DNA from: a virus
DNA: 49,729 bases
IMG/VR virus record: IMGVR_UViG_3300049216_000492
Span: 1-49,729 of that record
Reading direction: 5' to 3' (one strand)
The first letter of the stretch is position 1. Each line of letters begins with the position of its first letter. Below are positions 1 through 7,099 of the stretch, one piece after another. The notes under the pieces are model-generated. The model saw nothing but the letters and a program-made list of their open reading frames with translations. It did not search any database and had not been told where the DNA came from. The translations under genes and the position numbers were made by a program.

Positions 1-1489
1 AAAATACCTCATTGACTTTATCGGTTCGAAATGCCTGTTTTTTGTGATTATATACTATCCCTTCCGGGAAAATGATTTTTTGGATTTTCTCCTTGACTGC
101 AATAGGGCTGGAAGCCCATATGGCAGGGAGTTTTGACGAAAACTGCAAAGCATTCCTGTAGTATTCTGAGAGGTTCGAACAGTCCTTGCCGATATTGTCC
201 ATTGTGTCTAACAATTTCGCCTTTTCCTCGCTGTATTTGCCGATGAATTTCTTGTAGGTTTCCTCGCTCATTTCTTCCAAAACGAAGTATTTTTCCTCCA
301 GCGTATCTATCTTTTTTTGAACCTCGACTAAGTGCGTTTTCAGCTTCTGTTCTTCTTCTTTGTTGTTTTGGTTCAGGTTGCCGAACTTCTCGCTCATAAT
401 GTGGTATAGCGGGGCAATAAAGTCATTTTCGATTTTGTACGTACCTAAGAACTGCTCAAACAGGCTGTTCAAATCTTTAGCATTCTTATTACACCCGCAA
501 CCGATACTCCTGCACTTATAGTAATAGATGTTTTTCTTTTTTACAATGTAACCCGTATACCCTTTTCCGCATTGGTCACATTTCATAAACACCTTTAATG
601 GTAATTGCTCTATCTCGCTTTTATGAGGTACGCCGTATTTATTAGCAGATTTGCGGATATTGTTTACTTCTAAAAAATCTTCTTCTGAAACAATACTTGG
701 GTGATTGCCTTTGACCAGCTTTCCGTTGAGCATTTTATTGGCGATAATGCCACAATAGAACGGGTTAGAAAAGGTCATGGACAACTTTTGTTTGTACATC
801 TTCACGCCTAAACCATTCAGGCGGGTTAAGATTTCCTCATTCTTACAGCCCTGTAATTTCCATTGGAACGCCTTTTTGATTTGCTGCCCCACTTTATTGA
901 TCACGATCTTTCTTTCCCCGTTTATCTTAACGACATCATATCCTAATGGGGGTTTTAAGCACCATATACCCTTTTCAAACTTCTCTTTCATTCCTGCTAC
1001 GGCACGTTGCTTTCTCAACTGGTTGTCAAACTCACTAAATAGGAATTGGATATTCTGTTGGAATACCCCGCTTACATTGGTAGTATCCGTAGGCTGCGTT
1101 ACGGCAAATACGGTAACACCATGCTTGTCCCTTAGATCCTGCGCCAGTTTGATCGCCCCGCCGCCTGTGCGGCTAAACCTGTCAAGCGTATACACGAGGA
1201 TGTGGCTTACCCGGCCTTTGTTCTTCCTGATGAACTCCAGCATACGCTGGAACTCCTTACGCCCATCCGTCTTTGCGCTTTCATAAGTCCCACCGAAGTA
1301 GGATAGTACCTGTACGCCGTTCCTTTTAGCGTATTCGTCTATGGTCTTTTTTTGGAAGTCAAGGCTAAGGTTTTTATCTGCCTGCTCTTTGGAGGACACA
1401 CGGGTGTATACAACAGCCTGTTTTGCCGTTGTGTGTATCGTTTTGTCCGAGGATTTAGCCCACTGCTGGAAATGTTCTATTGTACTCAT
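1..1489 (-). CDS. Large serine recombinase (site-specific integrase), 3' end outside window
   Basis: Probable integrase/excisionase of the mobile element that occupies the left half of the window; it would recombine att sites through a phosphoserine intermediate. The reading frame is open to the window edge, so the C-terminus is missing (496 codons seen). The N-terminal resolvase domain has YTRVSSKEQ with the nucleophile at about Ser32 and the conserved stretch LDRFSRTGGG. A recombinase domain follows, then a zinc ribbon starting CDQCGKG near residue 304 and closing with Cys near 325-332, a long coiled coil, and a final block around FPEGIVYN typical of Bacteroidota large serine recombinases. 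The start is the ATG that overlaps the TGA of the small gene upstream (ATGA), suggesting translational coupling. Family assignment is secure; that it moves this particular element is inferred from position. Confidence 0.93.
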   Translation of the reverse strand, partial: MSTIEHFQQWAKSSDKTIHTTAKQAVVYTRVSSKEQADKNLSLDFQKKTIDEYAKRNGVQVLSYFGGTYESAKTDGRKEFQRMLEFIRKNKGRVSHILVYTLDRFSRTGGGAIKLAQDLRDKHGVTVFAVTQPTDTTNVSGVFQQNIQFLFSEFDNQLRKQRAVAGMKEKFEKGIWCLKPPLGYDVVKINGERKIVINKVGQQIKKAFQWKLQGCKNEEILTRLNGLGVKMYKQKLSMTFSNPFYCGIIANKMLNGKLVKGNHPSIVSEEDFLEVNNIRKSANKYGVPHKSEIEQLPLKVFMKCDQCGKGYTGYIVKKKNIYYYKCRSIGCGCNKNAKDLNSLFEQFLGTYKIENDFIAPLYHIMSEKFGNLNQNNKEEEQKLKTHLVEVQKKIDTLEEKYFVLEEMSEETYKKFIGKYSEEKAKLLDTMDNIGKDCSNLSEYYRNALQFSSKLPAIWASSPIAVKEKIQKIIFPEGIVYNHKKQAFRTDKVNEVF

Positions 1490-1683
1490 GCTGCCAAATT
1501 TAAGGAATTTTCTTGTTCAGTTTCGTTTATAACTAATTGATTATCAATAACTATGCCATTTTGCAGGCAAGTATAATTAAACAGGATAACGGCGAGGTTT
1601 TCGAGGGTATTTATGATTTTTTTAGCTTGCTCGTCGGTGTAATGCGCGCAGTTGGGATAGGTTCTAAATTCCAGAATGGTCAT
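1486..1683 (-). CDS. Small conserved-looking protein coupled to the recombinase
   Basis: A 65-residue protein I do not recognise. It is acidic/amphipathic, starts MTILEFRTYPNC and contains a helix-like stretch YTDEQAKKIINTLENLA followed by a hydrophobic segment. Its stop codon overlaps the recombinase start by 4 bases (ATGA), which strongly suggests that it is translated and co-expressed with the recombinase. By position it could be a recombination directionality factor or another accessory protein, but nothing in the sequence proves this. Confidence 0.65.
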   Translation of the reverse strand: MTILEFRTYPNCAHYTDEQAKKIINTLENLAVILFNYTCLQNGIVIDNQLVINETEQENSLNLAA

Positions 1684-1707
1684 AGCAGTAGTATTTATCC
1701 AACAAAA

Positions 1708-2025
1708 CTATACTTGTGCCTTTGCCTGCGTTACTGTTTGTTCCGTTTTATTCCCGGTTATTCCGTTTTGTTCCCGATTATTCCAAACAATATCGCTTAG
1801 GCTAATAGCATATTGCCTATAGATAGTTACTTTTGCCCCATAAAATTCTTGAAGCGTTTTTGCTTTAAGTCTCGTTCTGAAAAACTGGTAATTTATCTGA
1901 TCACGGGACATAAGTGTAAAACGCTCACGCCAAACGGCGTGGGCGCACTTATTCGTGATCGGGCATACCAGTGCCTTCAGAACGGTAAGTTGTGACCTGC
2001 GCTGTTTTTTTTTGCGCAGAAACAT
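1708..2025 (-). CDS. Hypothetical basic protein, 105 residues
   Basis: An unrecognised protein starting MFLRKKKQRRSQ, strongly basic at the N-terminus, with a central ordered-looking part (YQFFRTRLKAKTLQEFYG) and a hydrophilic tail. The tail is encoded by the phased 10-bp repeats at 1736-1785. I chose the internal ATG at 2023-2025 rather than one 54 bases upstream because the longer form would run into the divergent response-regulator gene. The gene lies 24 bases upstream of the small recombinase-coupled gene, so the three could form one minus-strand transcript. It could be a spurious frame, but codon use looks coding. Confidence 0.5.
   Translation of the reverse strand: MFLRKKKQRRSQLTVLKALVCPITNKCAHAVWRERFTLMSRDQINYQFFRTRLKAKTLQEFYGAKVTIYRQYAISLSDIVWNNREQNGITGNKTEQTVTQAKAQV
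1736..1785 (-). repeat. Five 10-bp phased direct repeats (iteron-like), array 1
   Basis: On the plus strand five consecutive 10-base units each contain TTRTTCC at the same phase (GTTTGTTCCG, TTTTATTCCC, GGTTATTCCG, TTTTGTTCCC, GATTATTCCA). On the minus strand this reads as repeated GGAAYAA. The unit length is one helical turn, so all copies face the same side of the DNA. The same consensus in opposite orientation occurs at 5365-5404. The array lies inside the 3' end of the hypothetical gene at 1708-2025. Confidence 0.7.
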
Positions 2026-2037
2026 AAAATTCGATTT

Positions 2038-2487
2038 ATGAGCGCAAAAACGATCACTGTAGCCGTTGTAGACGACCACACCATAATGAGGAGTGAACTA
2101 TCCAAGCACATTGAACTGATGGGCTTTAATGTGGTCGTGCAGGCAGAAAATGGCAAGAAAGCCATTGACAAAATAAACGAAGCCCCGCAAAAACCATCCG
2201 TTTGCCTGTTAGACCTGAATATGCCCGTTATGGATGGCATAGCGGCAGCCCGTCAATTGTCCAAGCTATACCCAAATATGCGGATATTGGGCAACAGCGT
2301 GAACAACGACACAGCGAGTATCATCAGCTTCTTGTAGAACGGGGCATGTGGGTATGTTGTCAAAGGCTGTGCCTTTGAGGAATTAAGAAAAGCAATAGAG
2401 GCCTCCTTTTACGAAGGGTACTACATGAACGGAAATGTCGCTCATACTATCTTTAAGTTCCTGCGGGTCGGTGCTGTTGTAAAGTAA
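2038..2487 (+). pseudogene. REC-domain response regulator interrupted by an in-frame TAG
   Basis: The frame encodes a CheY-like receiver domain: acidic pair DD at 12-13, phosphoacceptor Asp59 in LLDLNMPVMDG, then codon 100 is TAG (2335-2337). Immediately after it, in the same frame, translation continues NGACGYVVKGC with the conserved Lys (residue 109) and runs to a TAA at 2485-2487. A Gln codon (CAG) is expected at the amber position. The intact protein would be 149 residues, a receiver domain of the NarL/LuxR type with no DNA-binding domain after it. It is either a recently inactivated gene, a sequencing error, or an amber read-through product; truncation at residue 99 would remove the conserved Lys and the last helix. 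The gene is convergent with the helix-turn-helix gene, 2 bases apart. Confidence 0.8.
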
Positions 2488-2489
2488 GG

Positions 2490-2726
2490 CTATGTCTGTT
2501 CAAAAAGTGTTTTCTGTATTATTTTACTCGGTACGCCCAATTTGCTGAAAATGATAGTTACCTGGGCCACATTGTAATACCTGCCTTGACGTTGCCCAAT
2601 TTCCTGCTGAAAAGGTTTGATCCATTTTTTAAATGTCTTATCACAAACGCCATAAATCCCTGCAAGCTCCTTAGTGGAATAGGCTTTTATCTCATCTATA
2701 TTATTAACGGTTAACAAAGTGGGCAA
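2490..2726 (-). CDS. Small helix-turn-helix protein, paralogue of the 6079-6288 gene
   Basis: A 78-residue putative DNA-binding protein. The core STKELAGIYGVCDKTFKKW followed by QEIGQRQGRYYNVAQV and KLGVPSK aligns residue for residue with the protein at 6079-6288 (TLTELGRLYGVCNRTVKKW, AEIGEKRGRYYTVNQV, KLGAPSE), with about half the positions identical. The helix-turn-helix followed by a GRYY beta-wing resembles MerR/excisionase-like small regulators. The only start in a sensible place is TTG (2724-2726), eight bases after a 16-bp motif shared with the response-regulator promoter at 4856-4871. The pair probably regulates the element, perhaps antagonistically. Confidence 0.75.
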   Translation of the reverse strand: MPTLLTVNNIDEIKAYSTKELAGIYGVCDKTFKKWIKPFQQEIGQRQGRYYNVAQVTIIFSKLGVPSKIIQKTLFEQT

Positions 2727-2734
2727 GGTTTGGT

Positions 2735-2750
2735 AAGCCGCAAGTTTACT
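2735..2750 (-). promoter_or_regulatory. Shared promoter motif, copy 1
   Basis: Plus-strand AAGCCGCAAGTTTACT; on the minus strand AGTAAACTTGCGGCTT, which contains TAAACTTG, a near match to the Bacteroidota -7 box TAnnTTTG. It lies 8 bases before the helix-turn-helix start codon. The same 16-mer with one change lies 9 bases before the response-regulator start at 4846, so both genes probably share a promoter type or a regulator and have very short leaders. Confidence 0.5.
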
Positions 2751-2792
2751 TCATAGCACCTTAATTTAACCTTAAAAGGGATAAAATAAACC

Positions 2793-4160
2793 TTAATAGC
2801 CAATAGGGTTAAGTTGTACCGAAAAACAGTTTTTGCCGTCTGCTGTGATGGAGTAATCTATATGTGCCTGGTGTAAAGTGAAGATGCGGTGGATCAGCAT
2901 TAATCCAAGCCCAAAACCTTTGGTATTGTGGCTGTTACTGCCCCGGAACAAATATTTGAACAGGTACTTTTTTTCTTCGTCTGCCAAAGTAGGGCCATCG
3001 TTGATAAAGTTCACCTGTATATGCTGCCGGGATTGAATTTCGATAGTGGCATATTGGTTGCCTGCATAATTGATGGCATTTTTCAGCAGGTTGAGAAAAG
3101 CGATCCTGAGCATCCTGCTGTTTCCGGTCACGGTCAGCTTCTCGCTTTTCTCAATGGAAGGGTCAATTTCAAAATTAAAGCTGGCTTCGTTGTGGAGTAA
3201 ACTCATTTCTTCGAGGCACTCAAACAACAGTTCGTCAATACGGATTTGTTCAGAGAACTCCGTGGAGAACTGGTTCTCATTTTTTGTAACATCAAGCATG
3301 GTATCGATGATGTTGGCTACTTCTACCAACGCACTTGTTTGAAATTGCAGGCATTTCCTGTAGTTATCTTTAGTGTCTTCTTTTAACGCCACTTCTGCAT
3401 TGGTCATCATTACCGCCAGCGGTGTTTTCAGTTCATGGGACAGGTGGTTGATGAACTGGTGCTGAAATTTAAAAGCGTTCTCCACCTTATTCAGCATCTC
3501 ATTGAACTTATCTGTGAGGTAACCCACCTCATCGTCATTGGTACTGCCATGTACCCGCATGGATAAATTACCGGACGATATATTTTCTATTTCTTTGGTC
3601 AGCCGGGTGATCGGGGAAGTAATGGACTTTGATAGAACATACGACAATCCAGCCACGATTACCAGCGAGATGGAAAAAGAGGTCAGCAACAAAAAAGCAA
3701 GGAACCTCATCGTTATTTTGCCCACCTTATCGTCTGCCTGCGCGATACCATAAAACAATGCGCCTTTCTCCCTGAACTGAAAACCGGCGATCTCTTTGTC
3801 CCCGTCATGCACAAAGACTTCTGTTCTGTCTTTTTGTAGTGTGCGTAATATGTTGTCCGCATACTTTGGCCTGTTGTTACCAACGCTGCTGTAAATAAGG
3901 TTGCCGGAAGCATCAAAGAGGTAGGCATTTTTTCTGAGTTCGTTCATTTCGTTCTTGTCCAATTGCCCCAAAACATTGCCCGGCAGGCGTTTGAGTTCTA
4001 CGATCAATTTGAAAGAGATCAGCGTTCTTTCTTTGAACCGCTGGTGAAATTCTTCGTGCCTGTTCTTTTTGGTGATAAAGAATATCGAAACGAACGTAAT
4101 GCCCAGCAGGACAATAAATGCGACCGTATAGCTGAGGCCGAGCCTGTATTGTAATCTCAT
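2793..4160 (-). CDS. Sensor histidine kinase
   Basis: A 455-residue membrane histidine kinase, partner of the response regulator just upstream. Transmembrane helices are at about 10-30 and 152-175 with a periplasmic loop of ~120 residues between them. A HAMP segment follows (about 176-230), then the HisKA motif HLSHELKTPLAV with the phosphorylated His at 242, and the ATPase domain with the N box NLLKNAINYA and G box GFGLGLMLIHRI. The start overlaps the regulator stop by 4 bases, a classic coupled pair. The architecture matches the RprX/CusS-like kinases common in Bacteroidota; the stimulus is not apparent. Position between the recombinase and the viral-type operon suggests it may be cargo or a sensor that governs the element. 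Confidence 0.93.
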   Translation of the reverse strand: MRLQYRLGLSYTVAFIVLLGITFVSIFFITKKNRHEEFHQRFKERTLISFKLIVELKRLPGNVLGQLDKNEMNELRKNAYLFDASGNLIYSSVGNNRPKYADNILRTLQKDRTEVFVHDGDKEIAGFQFREKGALFYGIAQADDKVGKITMRFLAFLLLTSFSISLVIVAGLSYVLSKSITSPITRLTKEIENISSGNLSMRVHGSTNDDEVGYLTDKFNEMLNKVENAFKFQHQFINHLSHELKTPLAVMMTNAEVALKEDTKDNYRKCLQFQTSALVEVANIIDTMLDVTKNENQFSTEFSEQIRIDELLFECLEEMSLLHNEASFNFEIDPSIEKSEKLTVTGNSRMLRIAFLNLLKNAINYAGNQYATIEIQSRQHIQVNFINDGPTLADEEKKYLFKYLFRGSNSHNTKGFGLGLMLIHRIFTLHQAHIDYSITADGKNCFSVQLNPIGY

Positions 4161-4846
4161 GGTTCTTCTTTTCCTAAATAGTACCCGAACCCAACCCTTG
4201 TCTTGATCAGCTTTGGTTCAAAGTTTTTATCGATCTTGTTACGTAAGAGGTTAATGAACACCTCTATGGTATTGGTGTTGACCTCAAATGCCGCACCCCA
4301 AACCGTCTGTATCAGCTTTTGTTTGGAAACGGGATGCCCTTTTGCTTCTGCGAGTAAGAGCAGCAGCGCAAATTCCCTCGCTGTAAGCTTGATCAGCAGG
4401 TCATCCCTGCGGACTTGCTTGCTGCTTTTATCAATCGTAAGGTTTTCTATCGTGATAACTTGTTCTGCCCCGGTATAATTAGGCGTTCTTTTCAGGCAAA
4501 CTTTTATACGCGCCAGTAGTTCTTTAAAATAGAAGGGCTTAGTGACATAATCATCAGCCCCACATGCGAAGCCCTGTAGTTTATCGTCAATTTCCCCGAA
4601 CGCTGTCAATAAGATCACAGGTATGTGCTTTTCCTGTTTTCGGATACTTTGGACGAGTTCATAGCCATTTTTGCCGGGGATATTGACATCCAATAAAATA
4701 CAGTCAAAATGGTTGCGCCGGATCAGGCGTTCCCCTAACAAACCATCATAAGCCGTCTCCACTTCAAACCCTTCAAAAATTAATTGCTTCTTCAAATCAT
4801 GGGATAAATCAGTATCGTCTTCAATGAGTAGAAATTTTGGGTGCAT
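4157..4846 (-). CDS. OmpR/PhoB-family response regulator
   Basis: A 229-residue DNA-binding regulator: receiver domain with acidic pocket EDD (9-11), phosphoacceptor Asp53 in LLDVNIPGKNG, conserved TAFGEID and KPF motifs, then a C-terminal winged helix (LTAREFALLLLLAEAKG through RVGFGYYLG). The start is the ATG at 4844-4846; the 22 extra codons available upstream lack family similarity and would overlap the likely promoter. It is cotranscribed with the kinase (ATGA overlap). Phased direct repeats at 4991-5031, upstream of the gene, are candidate binding sites because this family binds ~11-bp direct repeats. Confidence 0.93.
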   Translation of the reverse strand: MHPKFLLIEDDTDLSHDLKKQLIFEGFEVETAYDGLLGERLIRRNHFDCILLDVNIPGKNGYELVQSIRKQEKHIPVILLTAFGEIDDKLQGFACGADDYVTKPFYFKELLARIKVCLKRTPNYTGAEQVITIENLTIDKSSKQVRRDDLLIKLTAREFALLLLLAEAKGHPVSKQKLIQTVWGAAFEVNTNTIEVFINLLRNKIDKNFEPKLIKTRVGFGYYLGKEEP

Positions 4847-4855
4847 AGGCGAAAA

Positions 4856-4871
4856 AAGCCGCAAGTATACT
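4856..4871 (-). promoter_or_regulatory. Shared promoter motif, copy 2 (upstream of response regulator)
   Basis: Plus-strand AAGCCGCAAGTATACT differs at one base from 2735-2750. On the minus strand it includes TATACTTG, one mismatch from the Bacteroidota -7 box, 9 bases before the ATG of the response regulator. It is the likely promoter of the two-component operon. Confidence 0.5.
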
Positions 4872-4990
4872 GTGTTTTTCTGAAAAATGAGAGATAAGTA
4901 CCTAATAATCAACAGTATATCGGGTGTGCAAGTGTCTTATGCCTCAATAATGAACATTTTTCATTCCGGTTTTAAATGGAAATTGACTAT

Positions 4991-5031
4991 TTTCAAATGG
5001 TTTCTAAATGGTTTCTAATTGTTTTCAAATC
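4991..5031. repeat. Four phased 10-11-bp TTTC repeats, candidate response-regulator site
   Basis: Consecutive units TTTCAAATGG, TTTCTAAATGG, TTTCTAATTG and TTTTCAAATC are spaced 10, 11 and 10 bases apart. The 4847-5169 spacer that contains them is A+T-rich and otherwise holds only the 4856-4871 promoter-like motif. OmpR-family regulators bind such direct repeats on one DNA face, so autoregulation by the adjacent two-component system is plausible; the T-tracts could alternatively simply bend DNA. Confidence 0.5.
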
Positions 5032-5169
5032 TGAACTAAATGTTTTTTGACTGCTTTCGAAATATAAACAATACAAATACCGCTTTAATACTGGACACAT
5101 AGAGCATATCGGATTTTTAGCGACTGTATTTAGTTTATTGAGGAAGGGCATTAACTGGAATCCACGTCC

Positions 5170-5382
5170 TTGCGCAAAACGCAGCTTATCGTTTCTATTA
5201 TTTTATTGGGGCTGATCCTGCCGTTATGGAGTATGTTCACTTTCCCTAACCACGGCTGGCAGTATATCCTGCTAAAAGCATTGGCTATCTTCTGTCTTCT
5301 GAATTTTTTCTTCATTATCTACCTGATCCGGTGGGCTTATACATTGAGCAAGCCCGCTGGAAAGCGGAACAAACCGGAATAA
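5170..5382 (+). CDS. Small two-helix membrane protein
   Basis: A 70-residue hydrophobic protein with a TTG start (5170-5172). Two membrane segments are visible, at about residues 6-23 (IVSIILLGLILPLW) and 33-56 (ILLKALAIFCLLNFFFIIYLI), followed by a short basic tail. The tail codons fall inside the phased repeat array 5365-5404. No family recognised. The unusual start codon and lack of a clear ribosome-binding context make the exact start uncertain, but the membrane-type composition argues for a real gene. Confidence 0.5.
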   Translation: MRKTQLIVSIILLGLILPLWSMFTFPNHGWQYILLKALAIFCLLNFFFIIYLIRWAYTLSKPAGKRNKPE

Positions 5383-5404
5383 CCCGGAACAAACGGGAAC
5401 ATTA
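5365..5404 (+). repeat. Four 10-bp phased direct repeats (iteron-like), array 2
   Basis: Consecutive 10-mers CGGAACAAAC, CGGAATAACC, CGGAACAAAC and GGGAACATTA. The consensus GGAAYAAMC is the same as in array 1 (1736-1785) but in opposite orientation. The array overlaps the end of the small membrane protein gene and lies ~130 bases upstream of the promoter at 5530. Confidence 0.7.
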
Positions 5405-5480
5405 CAGCACAACAAGCCCCCATGCTGTCCAACCGAAAATAAACTTCCCTCTTTCGTCATAATTTATCCATGTTCGGCAG

Positions 5481-5510
5481 GAACGTACACGAACTGTCCT
5501 GAACTGTAAA
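5481..5510 (+). repeat. Three 10-bp GAAC repeats upstream of a promoter
   Basis: Consecutive 10-mers GAACGTACAC, GAACTGTCCT and GAACTGTAAA, one helical turn apart, ending 19 bases before the -7-like box at 5530-5537. They sit where the -33 region and an operator would be, so they are a candidate repressor or activator site for the operon that follows. Confidence 0.45.
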
Positions 5511-5529
5511 CCGGCTATTGCCGCCGTCT

Positions 5530-5537
5530 AACCTTTG
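5530..5537 (+). promoter_or_regulatory. Bacteroidota-type -7 promoter box
   Basis: AACCTTTG (within TAACCTTTGTG) is one mismatch from TAnnTTTG. Transcription would start a few bases downstream, after the possible GTG start at 5537, which favours the ATG at 5555 as the start of the next gene. Confidence 0.45.
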
Positions 5538-5554
5538 TGTCTCAAAACACGAAG

Positions 5555-6076
5555 ATGGCACTCATACCTTTCCACCCGCCCCGCAACGAAAAGCAGCCAC
5601 CCATAGAGGTGGTTACCAATGCGGCATGGCAATTAGCATATGCCGCATTATGGCAGGAGCAGTATTTTAATAACAGGGAGACCACACGGGTCAAGCGGGA
5701 GATCGCTGGTTACCTGCAATCGGGGGACGATATAGAAAACGGCTTCCTTACCTTTTGTGAGCGCATCATACTGGCCAACAGGCACTATGCCACCGGGCAG
5801 TCGAGGTATTTGCCCCATCCTTCGATCTGGTTCAACCAGCACTACCAGCAAGGCTATTGCGAAACATCATCATGGCACAACAGCCTGCAACAAAACCCTG
5901 AGCCCTACAAGGGGGTTAGTTTGCTCGCCAAACATTACTGGCAGTACCTGCTATACCCTTGCGCCCCCTCTTTTATCAACTGCCGCAAGCAACTGCGACA
6001 GCTCCGGGAGTACGGGCTGATACAGCTATTCTACAATGCCGTCATTTATTCACAGATCATCAACCCCGTAAAATAG
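5555..6076 (+). CDS. Hypothetical protein, 173 residues, first gene of the leftmost plus-strand unit
   Basis: Unrecognised. It starts MALIPFHPPRNEKQ and contains a Trp/Tyr-rich, mostly helical body (NAAWQLAYAALWQEQYF; FCERIILANRHYATG; YPCAPSFINCRKQLRQLREYG). A GTG in frame at 5537 would add six residues but coincides with the last base of the promoter box, so I prefer the ATG at 5555. It ends 2 bases before the helix-turn-helix gene, implying one transcript. The pairing with a DNA-binding protein beside the lysogeny-type control region suggests a regulatory or early function, which is inference only. Confidence 0.7.
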   Translation: MALIPFHPPRNEKQPPIEVVTNAAWQLAYAALWQEQYFNNRETTRVKREIAGYLQSGDDIENGFLTFCERIILANRHYATGQSRYLPHPSIWFNQHYQQGYCETSSWHNSLQQNPEPYKGVSLLAKHYWQYLLYPCAPSFINCRKQLRQLREYGLIQLFYNAVIYSQIINPVK

Positions 6077-6078
6077 TT

Positions 6079-6288
6079 ATGGCAACAGAAAAGCAAGGCA
6101 TGACCATGATGCCCTACACACTTACCGAACTCGGCAGGCTGTATGGCGTATGCAACCGCACCGTAAAAAAATGGTTGGAACCTTTTGATGCGGAGATAGG
6201 CGAGAAGCGTGGGCGGTACTATACGGTCAACCAGGTTAAGACCATCATCGAAAAATTAGGCGCACCGTCTGAAACCCCCATAGAATAA
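6079..6288 (+). CDS. Small helix-turn-helix protein
   Basis: A 69-residue putative DNA-binding protein, start ATG at 6079 just after the previous stop. A longer frame exists upstream but overlaps the preceding gene. The core TLTELGRLYGVCNRTVKKW, then GRYYTVNQVKTIIEKLGAP, is a helix-turn-helix with a small wing, like excisionase/MerR-type regulators, and is clearly paralogous to the protein at 2490-2726 on the other strand. Two such proteins at the control end of a mobile element recall a repressor/antirepressor or excisionase/regulator pair, but roles cannot be assigned from sequence. Confidence 0.75.
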   Translation: MATEKQGMTMMPYTLTELGRLYGVCNRTVKKWLEPFDAEIGEKRGRYYTVNQVKTIIEKLGAPSETPIE

Positions 6289-6385
6289 CGGACATAAAGT
6301 GACATTGTTGGACAAGAAGCGGCCATGTTTTACCCATACGTACCACTTCGTTCACCAACTGGAAAGTAGCCCCTAACCACCATAA

Positions 6386-6393
6386 TACCTTCG
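6386..6393 (+). promoter_or_regulatory. Putative -7 box of the structural-type operon
   Basis: TACCTTCG, one mismatch from TAnnTTTG, 19 bases before the ATG at 6413 and in a 124-base gap after the helix-turn-helix gene. It is the only plausible promoter before the long run of close-packed genes to 18.0 kb. Confidence 0.45.
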
Positions 6394-6412
6394 CAGCGTA
6401 AATGAACAAAAT

Positions 6413-6631
6413 ATGCTTAAAACAGAAACACACAGCGGGTCGCACTTTAGTAATGTATTGCTTACGGGAACCATCCTGATGGCCAATGTTGATGTCAACG
6501 GCTTAGTTGATTACGGGCTTAAAGCGGTAGTAGGCGGTGCGATATGGCTCGGCTACAAAGTCACCGCAGATTTTATAGACAGGAGGGGCAGCAGGAAAGA
6601 AAAACACAGCGATAATGAGTTTAACCAATAA
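6413..6631 (+). CDS. Small membrane protein
   Basis: 72 residues (or 50 if the internal ATG at 6479 is used). A hydrophobic glycine-rich segment (LKAVVGGAIWLGYKV) is followed by a charged tail DFIDRRGSRKEKH, so a single membrane span with a cytosolic tail is likely. It overlaps the next gene by 17 bases. Similar small one-span proteins recur through this operon; no family recognised. Confidence 0.65.
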   Translation: MLKTETHSGSHFSNVLLTGTILMANVDVNGLVDYGLKAVVGGAIWLGYKVTADFIDRRGSRKEKHSDNEFNQ

Positions 6632-7097
6632 AGTTTTAGCGGGTTCTGTGATCGGTATCGGGGCTATCGCCACGATTGCCTACTTCAAGCGGATCAACCG
6701 GGCGCAGGCGCAGTTAGAGGTAGTGCCCAGTGCCAACATCTACAAGCTGAGTTTGGAGGGGCTGACCATCAAAGTGGATGCGCTGCTGAAAAACCCTACC
6801 GGGGCCAGCTTCAGGATCAAGTACCCCTTTATTGAGCTGACCCATAAAAATGTGTTGGTGGGCAGTTCGCAGGTGGTCAATAAAGACATTAAAATACCTG
6901 CATACGGGCAGGTATTGATCAAGGACATGATGGTCAATATCCCGGTACTGAGTTTTTTTTCAGTCGTGTACGATATGATCAGGTCGCTGATGAACGGTAG
7001 TTCTATTGTTTTCACCATTGGCGTGATCACTACAGTTGACCTCGGCTGGACACAGGTAGCCTACGAACACAAACAAGATATGGCGATAAAAAAATAA
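6615..7097 (+). CDS. Membrane-anchored LEA2-like beta-sandwich protein
   Basis: 160 residues: an N-terminal membrane helix (about 5-22, VLAGSVIGIGAIATIAYF), then a domain beginning LEVVPSANIYKLSLEGLTIKV with ALLKNPTGASFRIKYPFIEL. The pattern of a variable strand, conserved NPT turn and hydrophobic strands resembles LEA14/WHy-type (LEA_2) domains. In this context it may be a minor membrane or capsid-membrane linker protein. The start ATG lies inside the preceding gene, so translation is probably coupled. Fold assignment is by eye. Confidence 0.7.
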   Translation: MSLTNKVLAGSVIGIGAIATIAYFKRINRAQAQLEVVPSANIYKLSLEGLTIKVDALLKNPTGASFRIKYPFIELTHKNVLVGSSQVVNKDIKIPAYGQVLIKDMMVNIPVLSFFSVVYDMIRSLMNGSSIVFTIGVITTVDLGWTQVAYEHKQDMAIKK

Positions 7098-7099
7098 TC

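Noticed and set aside
777-1286. 169-codon plus-strand frame
   Set aside because: It is antisense to the serine recombinase, whose motifs are unmistakable on the minus strand; the plus-strand translation shows no domain.
5959-6078. Upstream extension of the HTH gene at 6079
   Set aside because: It overlaps the preceding gene completely and shares nothing with the paralogue at 2490-2726.
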